Positions 17,071 to 26,059 are shown, counted from the first letter of the stretch. The stretch is 64,000 bases of DNA from G963665215 sp963665215 (GCA_963665215.2 CAXXWW010000008.1:882108-946107); one strand, 5' to 3'. Notes: generated by a model not told the origin, from the sequence alone. Made by a program: numbers and translations.

Positions 17071-17406
17071 CTAGCCGGCCAGATGGGGCTTTTGTCTCCG
17101 CCACCCATCGTCCGCTGGGAAAACTGTCGTGCCCTCGGTGCGCTTGGCCGGGCCGTCGAACCAGTCGCTCACGGCAGACCGCCACCTGAGGTAGTGGGGT
17201 GCTTGCCTGTGAGCTTCTAGGGCGGCCTGGTCGGCGTATACCTCGTAAAGGTGAACGCGGTTGGGGTCCGAGTCGTCCCGTAGTATGTCGAACCTGAAAC
17301 ACCCCGGCTCGTTCGCCACCGATCCTTGCGCGCCGTCCAGCGTGGCCTCCGCGAAGCTGTTCCTGAACTCAGGCTTCACCTGAATGCTAACGAATATTGC
17401 GATCAT
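17071..17406 (-). CDS. antibiotic biosynthesis monooxygenase (ABM) domain protein
   Basis: 111 aa ferredoxin-like alpha-beta dimeric-barrel protein. Family features: MIAIFVSIQVKPEF, the central NEPGCFRFDILRD, and VHLYEVYADQAALEAHR followed by HYLRW. Members include quinol monooxygenases (YgiN) and heme-degrading enzymes; the bare fold does not fix the activity. The ATG at 17406 directly follows an AGGAGGAG site that the upstream GTG alternative would place inside the coding region. It is followed by the thioesterase gene. Confidence 0.82.
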   Translation of the reverse strand: MIAIFVSIQVKPEFRNSFAEATLDGAQGSVANEPGCFRFDILRDDSDPNRVHLYEVYADQAALEAHRQAPHYLRWRSAVSDWFDGPAKRTEGTTVFPADDGWRRQKPHLAG

Positions 17407-17631
17407 CACTCCTCCTGCGCGCACATCCTCGAGTACGCAACGTTGCTGGGAGCTGCGCCATTATAGCAAGGCACTGCGGCCTAAACCAGCCGCCAATGTC
17501 CTGATCAGACACGTCTAGTCCGGGCCCAGCTTGCCGGTCCTCCGGGCTCTACGCTCCTGATGGCCCTTGACCCCTCGGCCGGCGATTCCTATGATTAGCA
17601 TCAGAGGCAGGCCCCCAGAGTGAGAAGCGCC

Positions 17632-18144
17632 ATGCAGCTAAAGAACTACATCCGAAATGTCCCAAATTTCCCTCGACCCGGTATCTCTTTCAAGGACATC
17701 ACGCCACTCCTCAATGAGCCCGCCGCGTTCCAGCACGTCATTGACAGGTTCGTGGACATCTACGTGGACCGGGACGTGGACGCCGTGGTAGGCATCGAGG
17801 CTCGGGGGTTCCTGTTCGCCGCTCCGCTCGCCGTCCGGCTCGACAGGCCCCTGATCCCCTTCCGCAAGGAGGGCACGCTGCCGCACCGGACCAACTCCGT
17901 GAAGTTCACCCTGGAGTACGGCGACAGCGTCGTCGAGGTCCACACAGACGCCATCGTGCCCGGCCAACAAGTGTTGATCGTCGACGACCTGCTGGCCACC
18001 GACGGGACCCTGGCCGCAAGCGCCAGACTGGTCGAGCAGAGCGGAGGGCAGGTGGCCGGGCACGCGGTCGTCATCGAGCTGGTCTACCTGCGGGGCAGAG
18101 ACCGTCTGAGAGGCTATGACGTGGTCTCTCTGGTCCAGTACTGA
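17632..18144 (+). CDS. apt: adenine phosphoribosyltransferase
   Basis: 170 aa from the ATG at 17632; a GTG at 17620 would add four residues. It converts adenine and PRPP to AMP in purine salvage. The N-terminus (NYIRNVPNFPRPGISFKDI) and PRPP-binding loop (VLIVDDLLATDGTLAAS) are both characteristic, as is VVGIEARGFLFAAPLA. Length is normal. It begins a plus-strand run and is followed after 12 bases by a membrane protein gene. Confidence 0.94.
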   Translation: MQLKNYIRNVPNFPRPGISFKDITPLLNEPAAFQHVIDRFVDIYVDRDVDAVVGIEARGFLFAAPLAVRLDRPLIPFRKEGTLPHRTNSVKFTLEYGDSVVEVHTDAIVPGQQVLIVDDLLATDGTLAASARLVEQSGGQVAGHAVVIELVYLRGRDRLRGYDVVSLVQY

Positions 18145-18156
18145 ACGGGGGCCGTT

Positions 18157-18876
18157 GTGGCCGAAGGACAGGAGACCGATAGCCGGAGAGGACAGAGGGC
18201 GGGCGTCGTTGCGGGCGTGCTGGGCCTGGTGCCCGCCGTTGGCCTGGGCTCTCTTCGGTTCGTACTCGCTGAGGAGCCTGAGGCCCAGGCGCAGGTCGCT
18301 GGAGGAGTCGCGTTCTCCCTTGTATACATGTCGCCCTACCTGGTCACGATCGCAATCTCTAGGACCCACGATCCCGCCGTGCGCGGGGCGCTTCTGCTGG
18401 CCCTGGGTCTGTTGTCGATGGTTGCCAGCTTCTCCTCGTTAGCGGGAGTAACCGTCGTCCTGCTCCCCGCTACCGTAGCCATCTTCGTTGCATCCGTGAA
18501 AAGCCTTCGCGTCGCGGACCATGCAGTGGGCCGGGCCGCTCCAACTTTCCTGGCTGGCCTCGTGGGTGTAGCTGTCATCGGTCTGAGCTTTTACGCCATG
18601 CTCGGACTGCAGGCCGACGAGGCCCGCTGCTGGGCCCTCACCCAGGGGTCGGATGGTCAGGAGGCGTGGCTTGCTCAGCCTGTCCTTGGTGGCCCCAATG
18701 AGCTCGCCCTTCGCGCCGGGCCCAGCGTCAGTCGGTCTTTGTGCACCAGCGATATCATTACAAACTCGGAGGCTGCGTTCGGCACGGGCATTCTCGCCGT
18801 GGCCGTCTTTAGCTTCATTGGAATCTCCAGGCTTACTTGGGGTGCGCCCTCGCTCGATAGCCGTCGCTTGGTCTAG
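18157..18876 (+). CDS. unrecognised multi-pass membrane protein
   Basis: 239 aa starting at GTG 18157, 12 bases after apt, with a G-rich site upstream. About five hydrophobic segments: near residues 17-35, 46-66, 73-105, 130-150 and 208-225. A soluble loop between the fourth and fifth (LQADEARCWALTQGSDGQE to SLCTSDIITNSEA) contains two cysteines that could form a disulfide. No family was recognised. Likely cotranscribed with apt. Confidence 0.6.
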   Translation: MAEGQETDSRRGQRAGVVAGVLGLVPAVGLGSLRFVLAEEPEAQAQVAGGVAFSLVYMSPYLVTIAISRTHDPAVRGALLLALGLLSMVASFSSLAGVTVVLLPATVAIFVASVKSLRVADHAVGRAAPTFLAGLVGVAVIGLSFYAMLGLQADEARCWALTQGSDGQEAWLAQPVLGGPNELALRAGPSVSRSLCTSDIITNSEAAFGTGILAVAVFSFIGISRLTWGAPSLDSRRLV

Positions 18877-19265
18877 GCTTGCCTCATCAGGCCGTCCTGC
18901 CGAATCCCACCTCTTCACGTGCCGTGGCGGCGCGTGAAATAGAGTGGGTGTGGCGTTCAGACCTGTGCGTGTTGGCCCTACACCAGTCCCGCATTTCGTG
19001 TTATAGAATTCGTGACGACTATTTCATGAATTATGATAACCGTGGGCTTCGTGGCCCTGTGTTGCGTAAGCAGTTGTGCTTTCCGGCACAATATTGACAA
19101 AAGCGTCATGTGTATGCGAGCATGAGTTACTACAGCAAATGGCCTGGGCCGTCCGGGGGTGGTTTGACGGTTCTGGACCATCCGGTTACCCGAGGGAAGT
19201 GGAGTGCCTTGAGTTAGTTCGGCGGGACCCGCGTGGGCGGCGCCCCGCCATTGAGGAGGTGACCC
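18877..19265. other. AT-rich intergenic region
   Basis: About 390 bases. The stretch 18998-19100 is clearly richer in A and T than its surroundings and includes a TTGACA at 19094-19099, but no good -10 follows at 16-18 bases. It probably carries the promoter of the downstream cytidylate-kinase-like gene. No open frame with a ribosome binding site is seen. Confidence 0.4.
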
Positions 19266-20003
19266 ATGGCGGTAATAACGGTGGGTGGGCTCACGGGTGG
19301 AGGCGGCAGGCTGTTAGGGCCGCCTGTGGCTCGAAGGCTCGGGGCTGACTACGTCGACCGGCTGATTCTGACCAATGCGGCGCGACACGCGGGAGCGACC
19401 GTCGAGGCTCTGCATCAGAGGGAGGAGCGGCCGCCCACTAGGGGAGAGCGATTCATGGGCATGCTCCAGCGCATCCTCGAGAGGTCCGCTGTCACCGGGG
19501 GGGGCGCCGACCCCTATTTTGGACCCGGAGCGATGGCGTTTTTGACGCAGGAGTTCGAGGACCTGCCTCAGCCTACGGTTACCAGGGGTCATGAGCTTGA
19601 GGACGAGAAGTACATCGCGGCCATGCGCAACGTGATGAACGAACTGGCCGCCGCCGGCAACGTGGTGATCGTTGGGCGCGGTGGCTCGATCATACTGCGA
19701 GGCGACCCCAATGTTTTGCGGGTGGGGACCGTAGCCCGGCTCGATGACCGCGTAGACAGGATCATGGAGCGTGAACGCGTCGAGCGTGAGCAAGCCCAAA
19801 AGATCGTGTTAGAGCGAGACCAAGCCCGGGCCAACTATTACAAGCGCTACTTTGGCATCGGCAACCCAGACGACCCAGAGCTATATCATCTGGTCATCAA
19901 CACCAGCGACGTAGACCTTGAATATGCCACCGACATCGTGGTTCAGGCCTGGGAAGCCCTGGATGCCGGTAAACTGCCCCAAAAGGCCGCCGCCGCCGTC
20001 TAA
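19266..20003 (+). CDS. cytidylate kinase-like family protein
   Basis: 245 aa. The ATG follows a near-perfect GAGGAGGTGA site. The N-terminus ITVGGLTGGGGRLLGPPVARRLGADYVDRLIL matches the cytidylate_kin2 family, whose loop is Gly-rich but lacks the usual P-loop GK[ST]; here it is TGGGGR. A region VVIVGRGGSIIL and the C-terminal RDQARANYYKRYFG with NTSDVDLEYATDIVVQ also fit. The family has no secured substrate. It stands alone on the plus strand. Confidence 0.75.
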   Translation: MAVITVGGLTGGGGRLLGPPVARRLGADYVDRLILTNAARHAGATVEALHQREERPPTRGERFMGMLQRILERSAVTGGGADPYFGPGAMAFLTQEFEDLPQPTVTRGHELEDEKYIAAMRNVMNELAAAGNVVIVGRGGSIILRGDPNVLRVGTVARLDDRVDRIMERERVEREQAQKIVLERDQARANYYKRYFGIGNPDDPELYHLVINTSDVDLEYATDIVVQAWEALDAGKLPQKAAAAV

Positions 20004-20496
20004 GAGCGCCCCGAGCCCCGCGTTTCGGCCTGTGCCATCCGTCCTTCGCTAGTACCTATTCCAGGTGGATCTAACAACCCGTCGTTCTGAGCCCTTCGTC
20101 AAGCTCAGGATGGACTCCGCGAAGAACCTGGTGGGGTCGGGTACCAGGATAGCCCGACTAAGCCCGGCGGTGACACCACCCCAGGTTCTTCGTCGCGCGG
20201 CTCCTCAGAATGACAATCAAATCTAGCTGGACAGAGTACTTAGCCGTCTGGACTGGGTATCCCGGTGTTCGAGCTATGGATCGACACACCTTTATTCATT
20301 CAAGATGACGCCTGTTTGTAGACCTGGTATGGTGTCACTCCTTCGAAGGACTCAGGACAGGTCGGAAGGCGCAAAGGAACTGAAGGTTCCGAGCGCTTCG
20401 GCCGCGACATGTGCGCCCCCTTCACCGCCCGGCTTGAAAAAGCTCCCCGTACTGGCTATAAATACCACTGCGCGAAAAAATTTGCGGAGGCGTCCG
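20004..20496. other. intergenic region carrying a palindromic repeat
   Basis: About 490 bases before the JAMM peptidase start. The first part holds a palindromic repeat at 20082-20213. The region 20305-20496 is open in the JAMM frame, but its codons look noncoding and the true start has its own ribosome binding site, so I treat it as untranslated. Confidence 0.5.
20082..20213. repeat. palindromic intergenic repeat (REP/MITE-like)
   Basis: Ends read TCGTTCTGAG and CTCAGAATGA. CGAAGAACCTGG at 20120-20131 (one base uncertain) pairs with CCAGGTTCTTCG at 20181-20192, and GTCGGG at 20136-20141 pairs with CCCGAC at 20153-20158. The whole 130 bases folds into one long hairpin. It contains the CCCTTCG core seen again near 26996, so it is probably one copy of a dispersed family in this genome. 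Confidence 0.65.
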
Positions 20497-20907
20497 TTGA
20501 TACGCATCGAAAAGCGCCACGCCGACGACATGATTGCCCATGCTCTGGAAGAGGACCCCAACGAGTGCTGCGGCATTCTTGCGGGGAGGGACCACCTGGT
20601 CCAACGGGCGTACCGCATCACCAACACCACCAAGAGTCCATACCGCTATCTGATGGACCCGCAGGAGTTCCTGAACGCGGAGCTAGACGCCGAGCGCAAC
20701 GGACTAGAGACGCTGGCTTTCTACCATTCCCATACCCACTCTCCAGCCTATCCGTCGTTGACCGATGTCAGGATGGCGTTGCAGAGCGGATGGCTGGACG
20801 TTTGCTACGTCCTGCTGTCCCTGGAAAACAGGGCCGAGCCGCAGATCAGGGCCTTTTACATAAACGAGGCCGGCGGCATCGCCGAGGAAGAGTGTCAGGT
20901 CGTGTGA
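20497..20907 (+). CDS. JAMM/MPN (M67 family) metallopeptidase
   Basis: 136 aa from the TTG at 20497, which has GGAGG six bases upstream. It has the complete JAMM signature HxHx7Sx2D: H77, H79, S87 and D90 in HSHTHSPAYPSLTD, with the catalytic Glu in DPNECCGIL (E23). Small bacterial M67 enzymes (Mec+, QbsD) cleave after the Gly-Gly of ubiquitin-like sulfur carriers, releasing cysteine or exposing the GG end. The MoaD-like protein at 12132-12407 has residues beyond its glycines and is a natural candidate substrate; there is no direct genetic linkage, so this is inference. Confidence 0.88.
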   Translation: MIRIEKRHADDMIAHALEEDPNECCGILAGRDHLVQRAYRITNTTKSPYRYLMDPQEFLNAELDAERNGLETLAFYHSHTHSPAYPSLTDVRMALQSGWLDVCYVLLSLENRAEPQIRAFYINEAGGIAEEECQVV

Positions 20908-21189
20908 CCTGGCCGGCCCGGCCAAAATCCGCACCGGCGTTCTGGGCGTAATACAAAATAGGGCCCCCCCCTAGAGCGGGCGGTGTCCGGTTGGAAACAG
21001 GCAGTTTCGCTGCTGAACACTAACCGGATGCCGCCTTTCTCGTTTTACTAGCTGAGGTTCCGATTGACAGCTTTTCGCTACAGGAGATGGGTGAGCGAGG
21101 CAGGAAAGGGGAGCCTCGGCCATTACCTGACGAAATTGTCCCGCAGATCGTTCTACATGTGAAAACGCATGCGAAAGGAGACCACGACT
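20908..21189. other. intergenic region upstream of the secreted protein gene
   Basis: About 280 bases with an AT-poor body and a run of nine C at 20964-20972 region. No gene, terminator or strong promoter was recognised. Confidence 0.35.
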
Positions 21190-21648
21190 ATGAAGAGACC
21201 GCGCTGGCATATTGTCGCCCTGCTTGTCGGAATTCTGGCCCTGGGTATCACGGGGGGCACTGTTCTGGCCCACTCAGAGGGCACGGACGGAGATTCCCCG
21301 TTCCAGAGCTTTGTCTCCCGAGTGGCCACCATCCTGGGTCTGGACGAGACCGAGGTTCAAGATGCCATCGACCAGGCTCGCAGGGAGATGCAGGATGATG
21401 CGCTCCATAGGTTCCTGGACAGCCAGGTGGAGACGGGGAGACTGACTCAAGAGCAGGCGGACGAGTACGAGGGGTGGTACCAGTCGCGGCCTGAGGCGCT
21501 CTCCGCGCGACCGCGCTTCCACAGGTTCGGTGGACACGGATTTGTCGGGGGAGGGAAGTGGGGTGGCCGTGGGTGGTTTGGCGGAGGGTTGAACCACGGA
21601 ATCGTTCCAACGCCTACCCCCGAGATCTCCGACGGGGACCCCGCCTAA
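21190..21648 (+). CDS. secreted His/Gly-rich small protein
   Basis: 152 aa from the ATG at 21190 with AAGGAG nine bases upstream. A signal peptide (WHIVALLVGILALGITGGTVLA) is followed by a helical module FVSRVATILGLDETEVQDAI with QARREMQDDALHRFLD and LTQEQADEYEGWYQSRP, then a Gly/His/Trp-rich tail and a short acidic end. This module recurs in secreted proteins of Chloroflexota and some Firmicutes, with no known function. A strong terminator follows at 21775. Confidence 0.75.
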   Translation: MKRPRWHIVALLVGILALGITGGTVLAHSEGTDGDSPFQSFVSRVATILGLDETEVQDAIDQARREMQDDALHRFLDSQVETGRLTQEQADEYEGWYQSRPEALSARPRFHRFGGHGFVGGGKWGGRGWFGGGLNHGIVPTPTPEISDGDPA

Positions 21649-21977
21649 AGGCTCTGCCACGATCGATTACACGGTTTCGGACGATACATCGGCAATCACC
21701 TAGCACAGGGGAGAGCCGTAACTCAGTAGCCCTCGTGCCGCGCCCAGGGAGCATCGCGGCGCGGGAGTGGAAACGGCCCCGGATAACGCCGGGGCCTTTT
21801 CGTTGGGGCAACGGCTCCCCCATTGGCCAACCCAGCCGCGCGCAAGATGCTAGAATAGTGTCGCGTCATGGCACACCGGCCCGCACGCTCGTCGGAGGTC
21901 GCGGCCCGAGTATACCTGGGCTAGCACCCTGCCATGCGCGACTGCGTGGGCTGGATGCAAGTCAAGGGAGGGACCTG
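21649..21977. other. intergenic region with terminator
   Basis: About 330 bases between the secreted-protein gene and the metallo-beta-lactamase-fold gene. Apart from the terminator at 21775-21800 it probably holds a promoter for the next operon; CTAGAATAG near 21850 could be a -10, but no matching -35 is clear. Confidence 0.4.
21775..21800 (+). terminator. rho-independent terminator
   Basis: GGCCCCGG at 21775-21782 pairs with CCGGGGCC at 21789-21796 around a 6-base loop, followed by TTTT. It ends transcription from the secreted-protein gene. Confidence 0.9.
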
Positions 21978-22597
21978 GTGGAGATAGCGCCTAACGTCCA
22001 TAGGGTGACCGTCGGTGATGCTTACAACAACGTCTATCTGGTGACAGGCGACCGGGCTATTTTCATCGACAGCGGCCATGACGACGCTGAAGAGGTAAAT
22101 GCCCTCCTGGAGTGCTGGGAGAGCGTCGGCAGGCCGGAGGTCGCAGCCATATTGCTGACACACCGGCACGCCGACCACGCCGGAGGCGCCAGCAGGCTGG
22201 CGGAGGCCACCCAGGGAGTGATCATCTCGAGTCCCACCGAGAAGGCACAAATCGAGCGCGGCCTGCCGGGGACACGGGTCGGCCGGACCGTCTCAGATGG
22301 CGAGACCCTTGATCTGGGGGGTGCTACAGTCGAGTTCGTGCACACGCCGGGCCACACCATCGGCAGCTTGAGCGCATATTACAGGGAGGGGGGCGTGCTG
22401 TTTGCGGGGACACTATCCGGAACACCGGTCCCTTCGTGATGGACCCCAGCGCCGGCGACTTGGGCCTCCACCTCGACTCTCTGCAGAAGCTTCTGGTCTA
22501 TGACCTCCGCCTCATCGGCCCCGGCCACGGGCCCGAGGTGGACCGGCCGCGCCCATTCATAGAGCATGAACTTGCGATCCTCGCCCCTCACAAGTAG
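21978..22597 (+). pseudogene. metallo-beta-lactamase-fold hydrolase, frameshifted
   Basis: The gene starts at GTG 21978 behind GGGAGGG and reads VEIAPNVHRVTVGDAYNNVYLV, with the zinc motif THRHADHAGG and the later HTPGHTIGS. At VLFAG the frame goes wrong and stops at 22439. Adding one G to the four-G run at 22406-22409 restores GDTIRNTGPFVMDPSAGDL and the final zinc histidine in LIGPGHGPEV, ending at 22597, exactly as family members do. So this is either a recent one-base deletion or an assembly error. About 205 aa if intact. The substrate is unknown (glyoxalase II-like group). Confidence 0.85.
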
Positions 22598-22778
22598 CTC
22601 CCTGAACGTTTCGGGTATTGGTGCGGTGGCGACAAGCGGACCCGTTTGGTGGACGGGACCACATCTTCGAGACACCCCAGGCTGAGACGGCGCCCGTCTG
22701 GGGGAGTGAGGCCACGGCCATCCGTGCCGGCTTGGGAGCGCCGCCCTCAGCCGGCATCATTCTCCGAGGTAGAATCAA

Positions 22779-24095
22779 ATGGCCTTCGACAGCACAGCCA
22801 TTTTCCCCATGACCGCTGGCGTGAGTGACCGGGACCACCTGACGCTGGGTGGTTGCGACGCTATCGGCCTGGCCTCCGAGTTTGGCACGCCGCTCTACGT
22901 GATCGACGAGCACACGTTCAGGAGTATGTGTAAGGAGTTCGTGGACCAGTTTGGCAGCCGGTATCCCAACACCAGAGTTCTGTACGCGTCCAAGGCTTTC
23001 ATCAACCCGGCGCTCGCAAGGCTGGTCCATGAGGAAGGGCTGGGAATGGACATTGTATCGGGCGGTGAGCTCGCGGTAGCGCAGGCCGCCGGCTTCCCGC
23101 CGGAAGGTATTTACTTCCACGGCAACAACAAGAGCCAGGACGAGCTTCGGATGGCCCTGGACTACGGCATCGGCAGGGTCGTGGTGGACAACTTCCACGA
23201 GCTGGGCCAGTTGAACGACCTGGCGCGCTCCATCGGGGTGACGCAAGACGTCATGGTGCGGCTGTCGCCTGGGGTCGACCCCCACACCCACTCGAAGATT
23301 ACAACCGGGGTCCTGGACAGCAAGTTCGGCTTCTCCATCGAGACCGGCGCCGGGGCACAGGCCATCCGCCAGGCCCTTGGTGCGACCAATCTTGACCTGG
23401 TAGGCGTCCACCTTCACCTGGGCTCGCAGATTTTCGAGCTGGAGCCCTACTCGATCGCCATCGATTCGGTGCTGACTTTCGCCGCCCAGTTCAGGTCCGA
23501 CGGCTTGGAGCTGCGGGAGTTTAGTCCAGGAGGAGGGTTCGGGATAGGCTATCTACACCACCAGTTGCCCCCGCCCATAGCCTCGTTCGCCGAGGTCATC
23601 ACCACTTCTGTGAAGGACCGGTGCGCTGACCTTGACCTCGGCGAGCCGACGCTGACTATCGAGCCGGGGCGCGCCATCGTGGGCCAGGCGGGTGTAGCCC
23701 TATACACCGTGGGTGCCATTAAGGACATCCCCACCGTGCGAAAATACGTCGCCCTGGATGGGGGTATGGGCGACAACATTCGACCCGCGCTATACGACGC
23801 ACGCTACGAGGCGGTCGTCGCCAACAGGATGTCCGACCTGGCCGTGGAGACAGTGACGTTGGCGGGCAAGTTCTGCGAGTCAGGCGACATTCTCATCCGT
23901 GACGTCTCGCTGCCCGAGCTGGAGTCCGGCGATGTGATCGCCATCCCGGCGGCCGGCGCTTACGCTCCCGCCATGGCCAGCACCTATAACCTGAATCCCA
24001 GGCCGGCCGTGGTGATGGTGAAAGACGGGGAGGCGCGGCTCATCCGCCGGCGTGAGACATACCAGGACCTGATGCTTTGCGACCTTCTAGAGTGA
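22779..24095 (+). CDS. lysA: diaminopimelate decarboxylase
   Basis: 438 aa, fold type III PLP enzyme making L-lysine from meso-diaminopimelate. The PLP lysine is K72 in RVLYASKAFIN; further motifs are GVHLHLGSQIFE, SPGGGFGIGY, EPGRAIVGQAG and the active-site Cys in FCESGDIL. The ATG follows a GAGGTAG site. The gene abuts holB with one base between the stop and the next ATG. The lysC gene elsewhere in the window supplies the first step of the same pathway. Confidence 0.95.
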   Translation: MAFDSTAIFPMTAGVSDRDHLTLGGCDAIGLASEFGTPLYVIDEHTFRSMCKEFVDQFGSRYPNTRVLYASKAFINPALARLVHEEGLGMDIVSGGELAVAQAAGFPPEGIYFHGNNKSQDELRMALDYGIGRVVVDNFHELGQLNDLARSIGVTQDVMVRLSPGVDPHTHSKITTGVLDSKFGFSIETGAGAQAIRQALGATNLDLVGVHLHLGSQIFELEPYSIAIDSVLTFAAQFRSDGLELREFSPGGGFGIGYLHHQLPPPIASFAEVITTSVKDRCADLDLGEPTLTIEPGRAIVGQAGVALYTVGAIKDIPTVRKYVALDGGMGDNIRPALYDARYEAVVANRMSDLAVETVTLAGKFCESGDILIRDVSLPELESGDVIAIPAAGAYAPAMASTYNLNPRPAVVMVKDGEARLIRRRETYQDLMLCDLLE

Positions 24096-24096
24096 T

Positions 24097-25104
24097 ATGT
24101 GGCGCACCGTAGGCCAGGACAAGGCTATACACATCCTGAAGCGCGGCCTGGCGAGGGGGCGCTTCCCCCACGCGTACCTGCTATCGGGCGCGCCTCACGT
24201 GGGGAAGATGACTCTGGCCATCGACCTGGCGCAGGCATTGAACTGCCTCCAGGACGATAAACCCTGCGGCGAGTGTAGCCAGTGCCGTCGGATCGCACGC
24301 GGCCTGCACGCCGACGTGAACGTCGTGGCGGTGGATGCGGGTGAGTTAGGCGAGGGGCGAGGCCGCGTGGCGATTAGCATCGACCAGGTGCGCGATGTGC
24401 AGCGCCAGGCAAGCCTGAAGCCGTTCGAGGGCCGCCATCGGGTGTTCGTCTTCGACGGTGCCGAGCGCCTCAGCGAGGAGGCCGCCAACTCTCTGTTGAA
24501 GACGCTGGAAGAGCCACCCGACCAGGTGGTCTTGCTTCTACTGACCTCGGACGACGGCGCCCTTCTTCCAACGCTGGTGTCCCGCTGTCAGCTTCTAAAG
24601 CTGCGGCCGGTGTCCAGATCGCTGATCGTCCGTGAGCTGGAGACCCGCCACGGTGTGGACAGAGAGAAGGCCGATGAGGTGGCGCGACTCTCCAGAGGCA
24701 GGCCCGGCTGGGCGATAGATGCGGTTAGCCGGCCGGGAGCGCTGGAGCAATTGAACAAAACTTTCGGCGCCATTGAGGGTGTGATCAGCGGTGGAATGGA
24801 GGCGCGGTTCTCCTACGCGGCGGACCTGGCCGCCTCTTTTGGGCGAAACCGCGACTCGGTCCGCCAGGAGCTCGCCCTCTGGCTGGAGTGGTGGCGCGAT
24901 GTCATGCTGGCGAAGGAGGGCGACCCTGGTATCGTAACCCACCTCTCCAGGTTGGGGGCCCTTCAGCCGCTGGCCGACGCCCTTTCTACTGCTCAGGTGG
25001 CCCGCGCCATCAACGCGGTCCGGGAGGCGGAAGAGCAGTTGGACCGCAACGTCAACCCGCGATTGGCCCTTGAGGCGATGGTGCTGGCGCTACCCCGGCG
25101 ATGA
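24097..25104 (+). CDS. holB: DNA polymerase III delta prime subunit
   Basis: 335 aa clamp-loader subunit. Zinc-binding module CGECSQCRR near residues 59-67, GAPHVGKMTLA where the Walker A would be (GKM rather than GKT/S, as expected for the non-hydrolysing delta prime), DGAERLSEEAANSLLKTLEEPP and the sensor SRCQ. It follows lysA by one base and precedes a PSP1-like gene, matching the common holB-yaaT neighbourhood of Gram-positive bacteria. Confidence 0.92.
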   Translation: MWRTVGQDKAIHILKRGLARGRFPHAYLLSGAPHVGKMTLAIDLAQALNCLQDDKPCGECSQCRRIARGLHADVNVVAVDAGELGEGRGRVAISIDQVRDVQRQASLKPFEGRHRVFVFDGAERLSEEAANSLLKTLEEPPDQVVLLLLTSDDGALLPTLVSRCQLLKLRPVSRSLIVRELETRHGVDREKADEVARLSRGRPGWAIDAVSRPGALEQLNKTFGAIEGVISGGMEARFSYAADLAASFGRNRDSVRQELALWLEWWRDVMLAKEGDPGIVTHLSRLGALQPLADALSTAQVARAINAVREAEEQLDRNVNPRLALEAMVLALPRR

Positions 25105-25216
25105 TGGCTATCACTCGATCCACAGTGAGTCGTGAACCCATTCAGGTCGTCACGGAGAGATCTACGACGGGGCGGAGGGTTGTGGGTTGAAGGAAGAGGA
25201 GACCTGGAATGGTGTG

Positions 25217-25453
25217 ATGTCGACTCCAGGCAGGCCAGCTGTCAACGTTGTTGGCGTCAGGTTCAGCCCTGCCGGCCTCATGCACTACTTCGACCCTGGC
25301 GATGAGGACCTCACCGTCGGTGACCGAGTTCTCGTCGAAACCGATAATGGGTCACGGGAGGCGGTGGTGGCTATTGCGCCCGCCCAGGTGCTTCACTCGG
25401 ACCTAAGAGGGGAGCTGGCCCCGGTGCTTCGGAAGGTCGACCTAGAGAAGTAG
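25217..25453 (+). CDS. PSP1/YaaT N-terminal-like short protein
   Basis: About 78 aa: NVVGVRFSPAGLMHYFDPGDE, then LTVGDRVLVETDNGSREAVV. This is the N-terminal part of PSP1 (YaaT), normally about 270 aa with a Cys-rich C-terminal half. Here the frame stops after PVLRKVDLEK and nothing like the remaining domain follows before the convergent HNH gene. It may be a natural short form or a truncated gene. The start is uncertain: ATG 25217 or GTG 25214, with a GAGGAG site somewhat far upstream. Position after holB supports homology. Confidence 0.7.
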   Translation: MSTPGRPAVNVVGVRFSPAGLMHYFDPGDEDLTVGDRVLVETDNGSREAVVAIAPAQVLHSDLRGELAPVLRKVDLEK

Positions 25454-25519
25454 GTCCCGATTCTGAGCTGCCGCTCCTGCCCAATGGCCGCCGTGGCCGC
25501 ACACGCGGAGGTCAAGCCG

Positions 25520-26029
25520 CTACCGCAGCCAGGGAATGAATTGGTGCCACTCCTCCAGGATCGTCCGGTGGTGAAACAGGGAATAGGGGTCGGGACGGGG
25601 GGGTCTGGGCACGCGCAGCAGCCTCATTCTGGCCTCCGCAGGCGTCGCGCCGGCCTTCCGGTGGTTGCAGGGGATGCACGCGCCCACCACGTTCTCCCAG
25701 ACGTGGGCGCCGCCTCTGGAGCGGGGCACGATGTGGTCTAGGGTGAGCACCCTGGTCTGGGTCCCGCAGTATTGGCACGTAAAATCGTCCCGAAAGAAGA
25801 CCGCGCGACGGGACAGCCTCCGCTGCATCAGCGGTCGCTTTACCATGCGGATCAGGCGAATTATCGAGGGAACGGGAAACGTCTGTGAGATGCTGTGAAT
25901 ATCGCCGCGGCCATTCTCCATGAGTTCGGCCTTGCCCAGTCCTATCAGCACCAGCGCACGTCTGGCGTTGCAAACGTTGAGCGGCTGGTAGTTCTGGTTC
26001 AGTACCAGGACTGGCGCATTAATCAACAT
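25520..26029 (-). CDS. HNH endonuclease-domain protein
   Basis: 169 aa from ATG 26029 (MLINAPVLVLNQNYQPLN, the usual family beginning); a GTG at 26059 just after the extended cvpA stop is an alternative. The HNH core is CQYCGTQTRVLTLDHIVPRSRGG with NVVGACIPCNHRK, including two CxxC zinc pairs. The family is widespread in Chloroflexota, Cyanobacteria and Actinobacteria as a stand-alone cellular gene; its physiological target is not established. Confidence 0.88.
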   Translation of the reverse strand: MLINAPVLVLNQNYQPLNVCNARRALVLIGLGKAELMENGRGDIHSISQTFPVPSIIRLIRMVKRPLMQRRLSRRAVFFRDDFTCQYCGTQTRVLTLDHIVPRSRGGAHVWENVVGACIPCNHRKAGATPAEARMRLLRVPRPPRPDPYSLFHHRTILEEWHQFIPWLR

Positions 26030-26059
26030 GGTTGGGGTTTCAAAGACTGTCCCGGTCAC

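Noticed and set aside
19266..20003. Broken P-loop in the cytidylate-kinase-like protein
   Set aside because: The cytidylate_kin2 family characteristically has a Gly-rich loop without GK[ST].
24097..25104. Loss-of-function in HolB because of GKM in the Walker A position
   Set aside because: Delta prime subunits usually lack a functional Walker A, so this is normal for the family.
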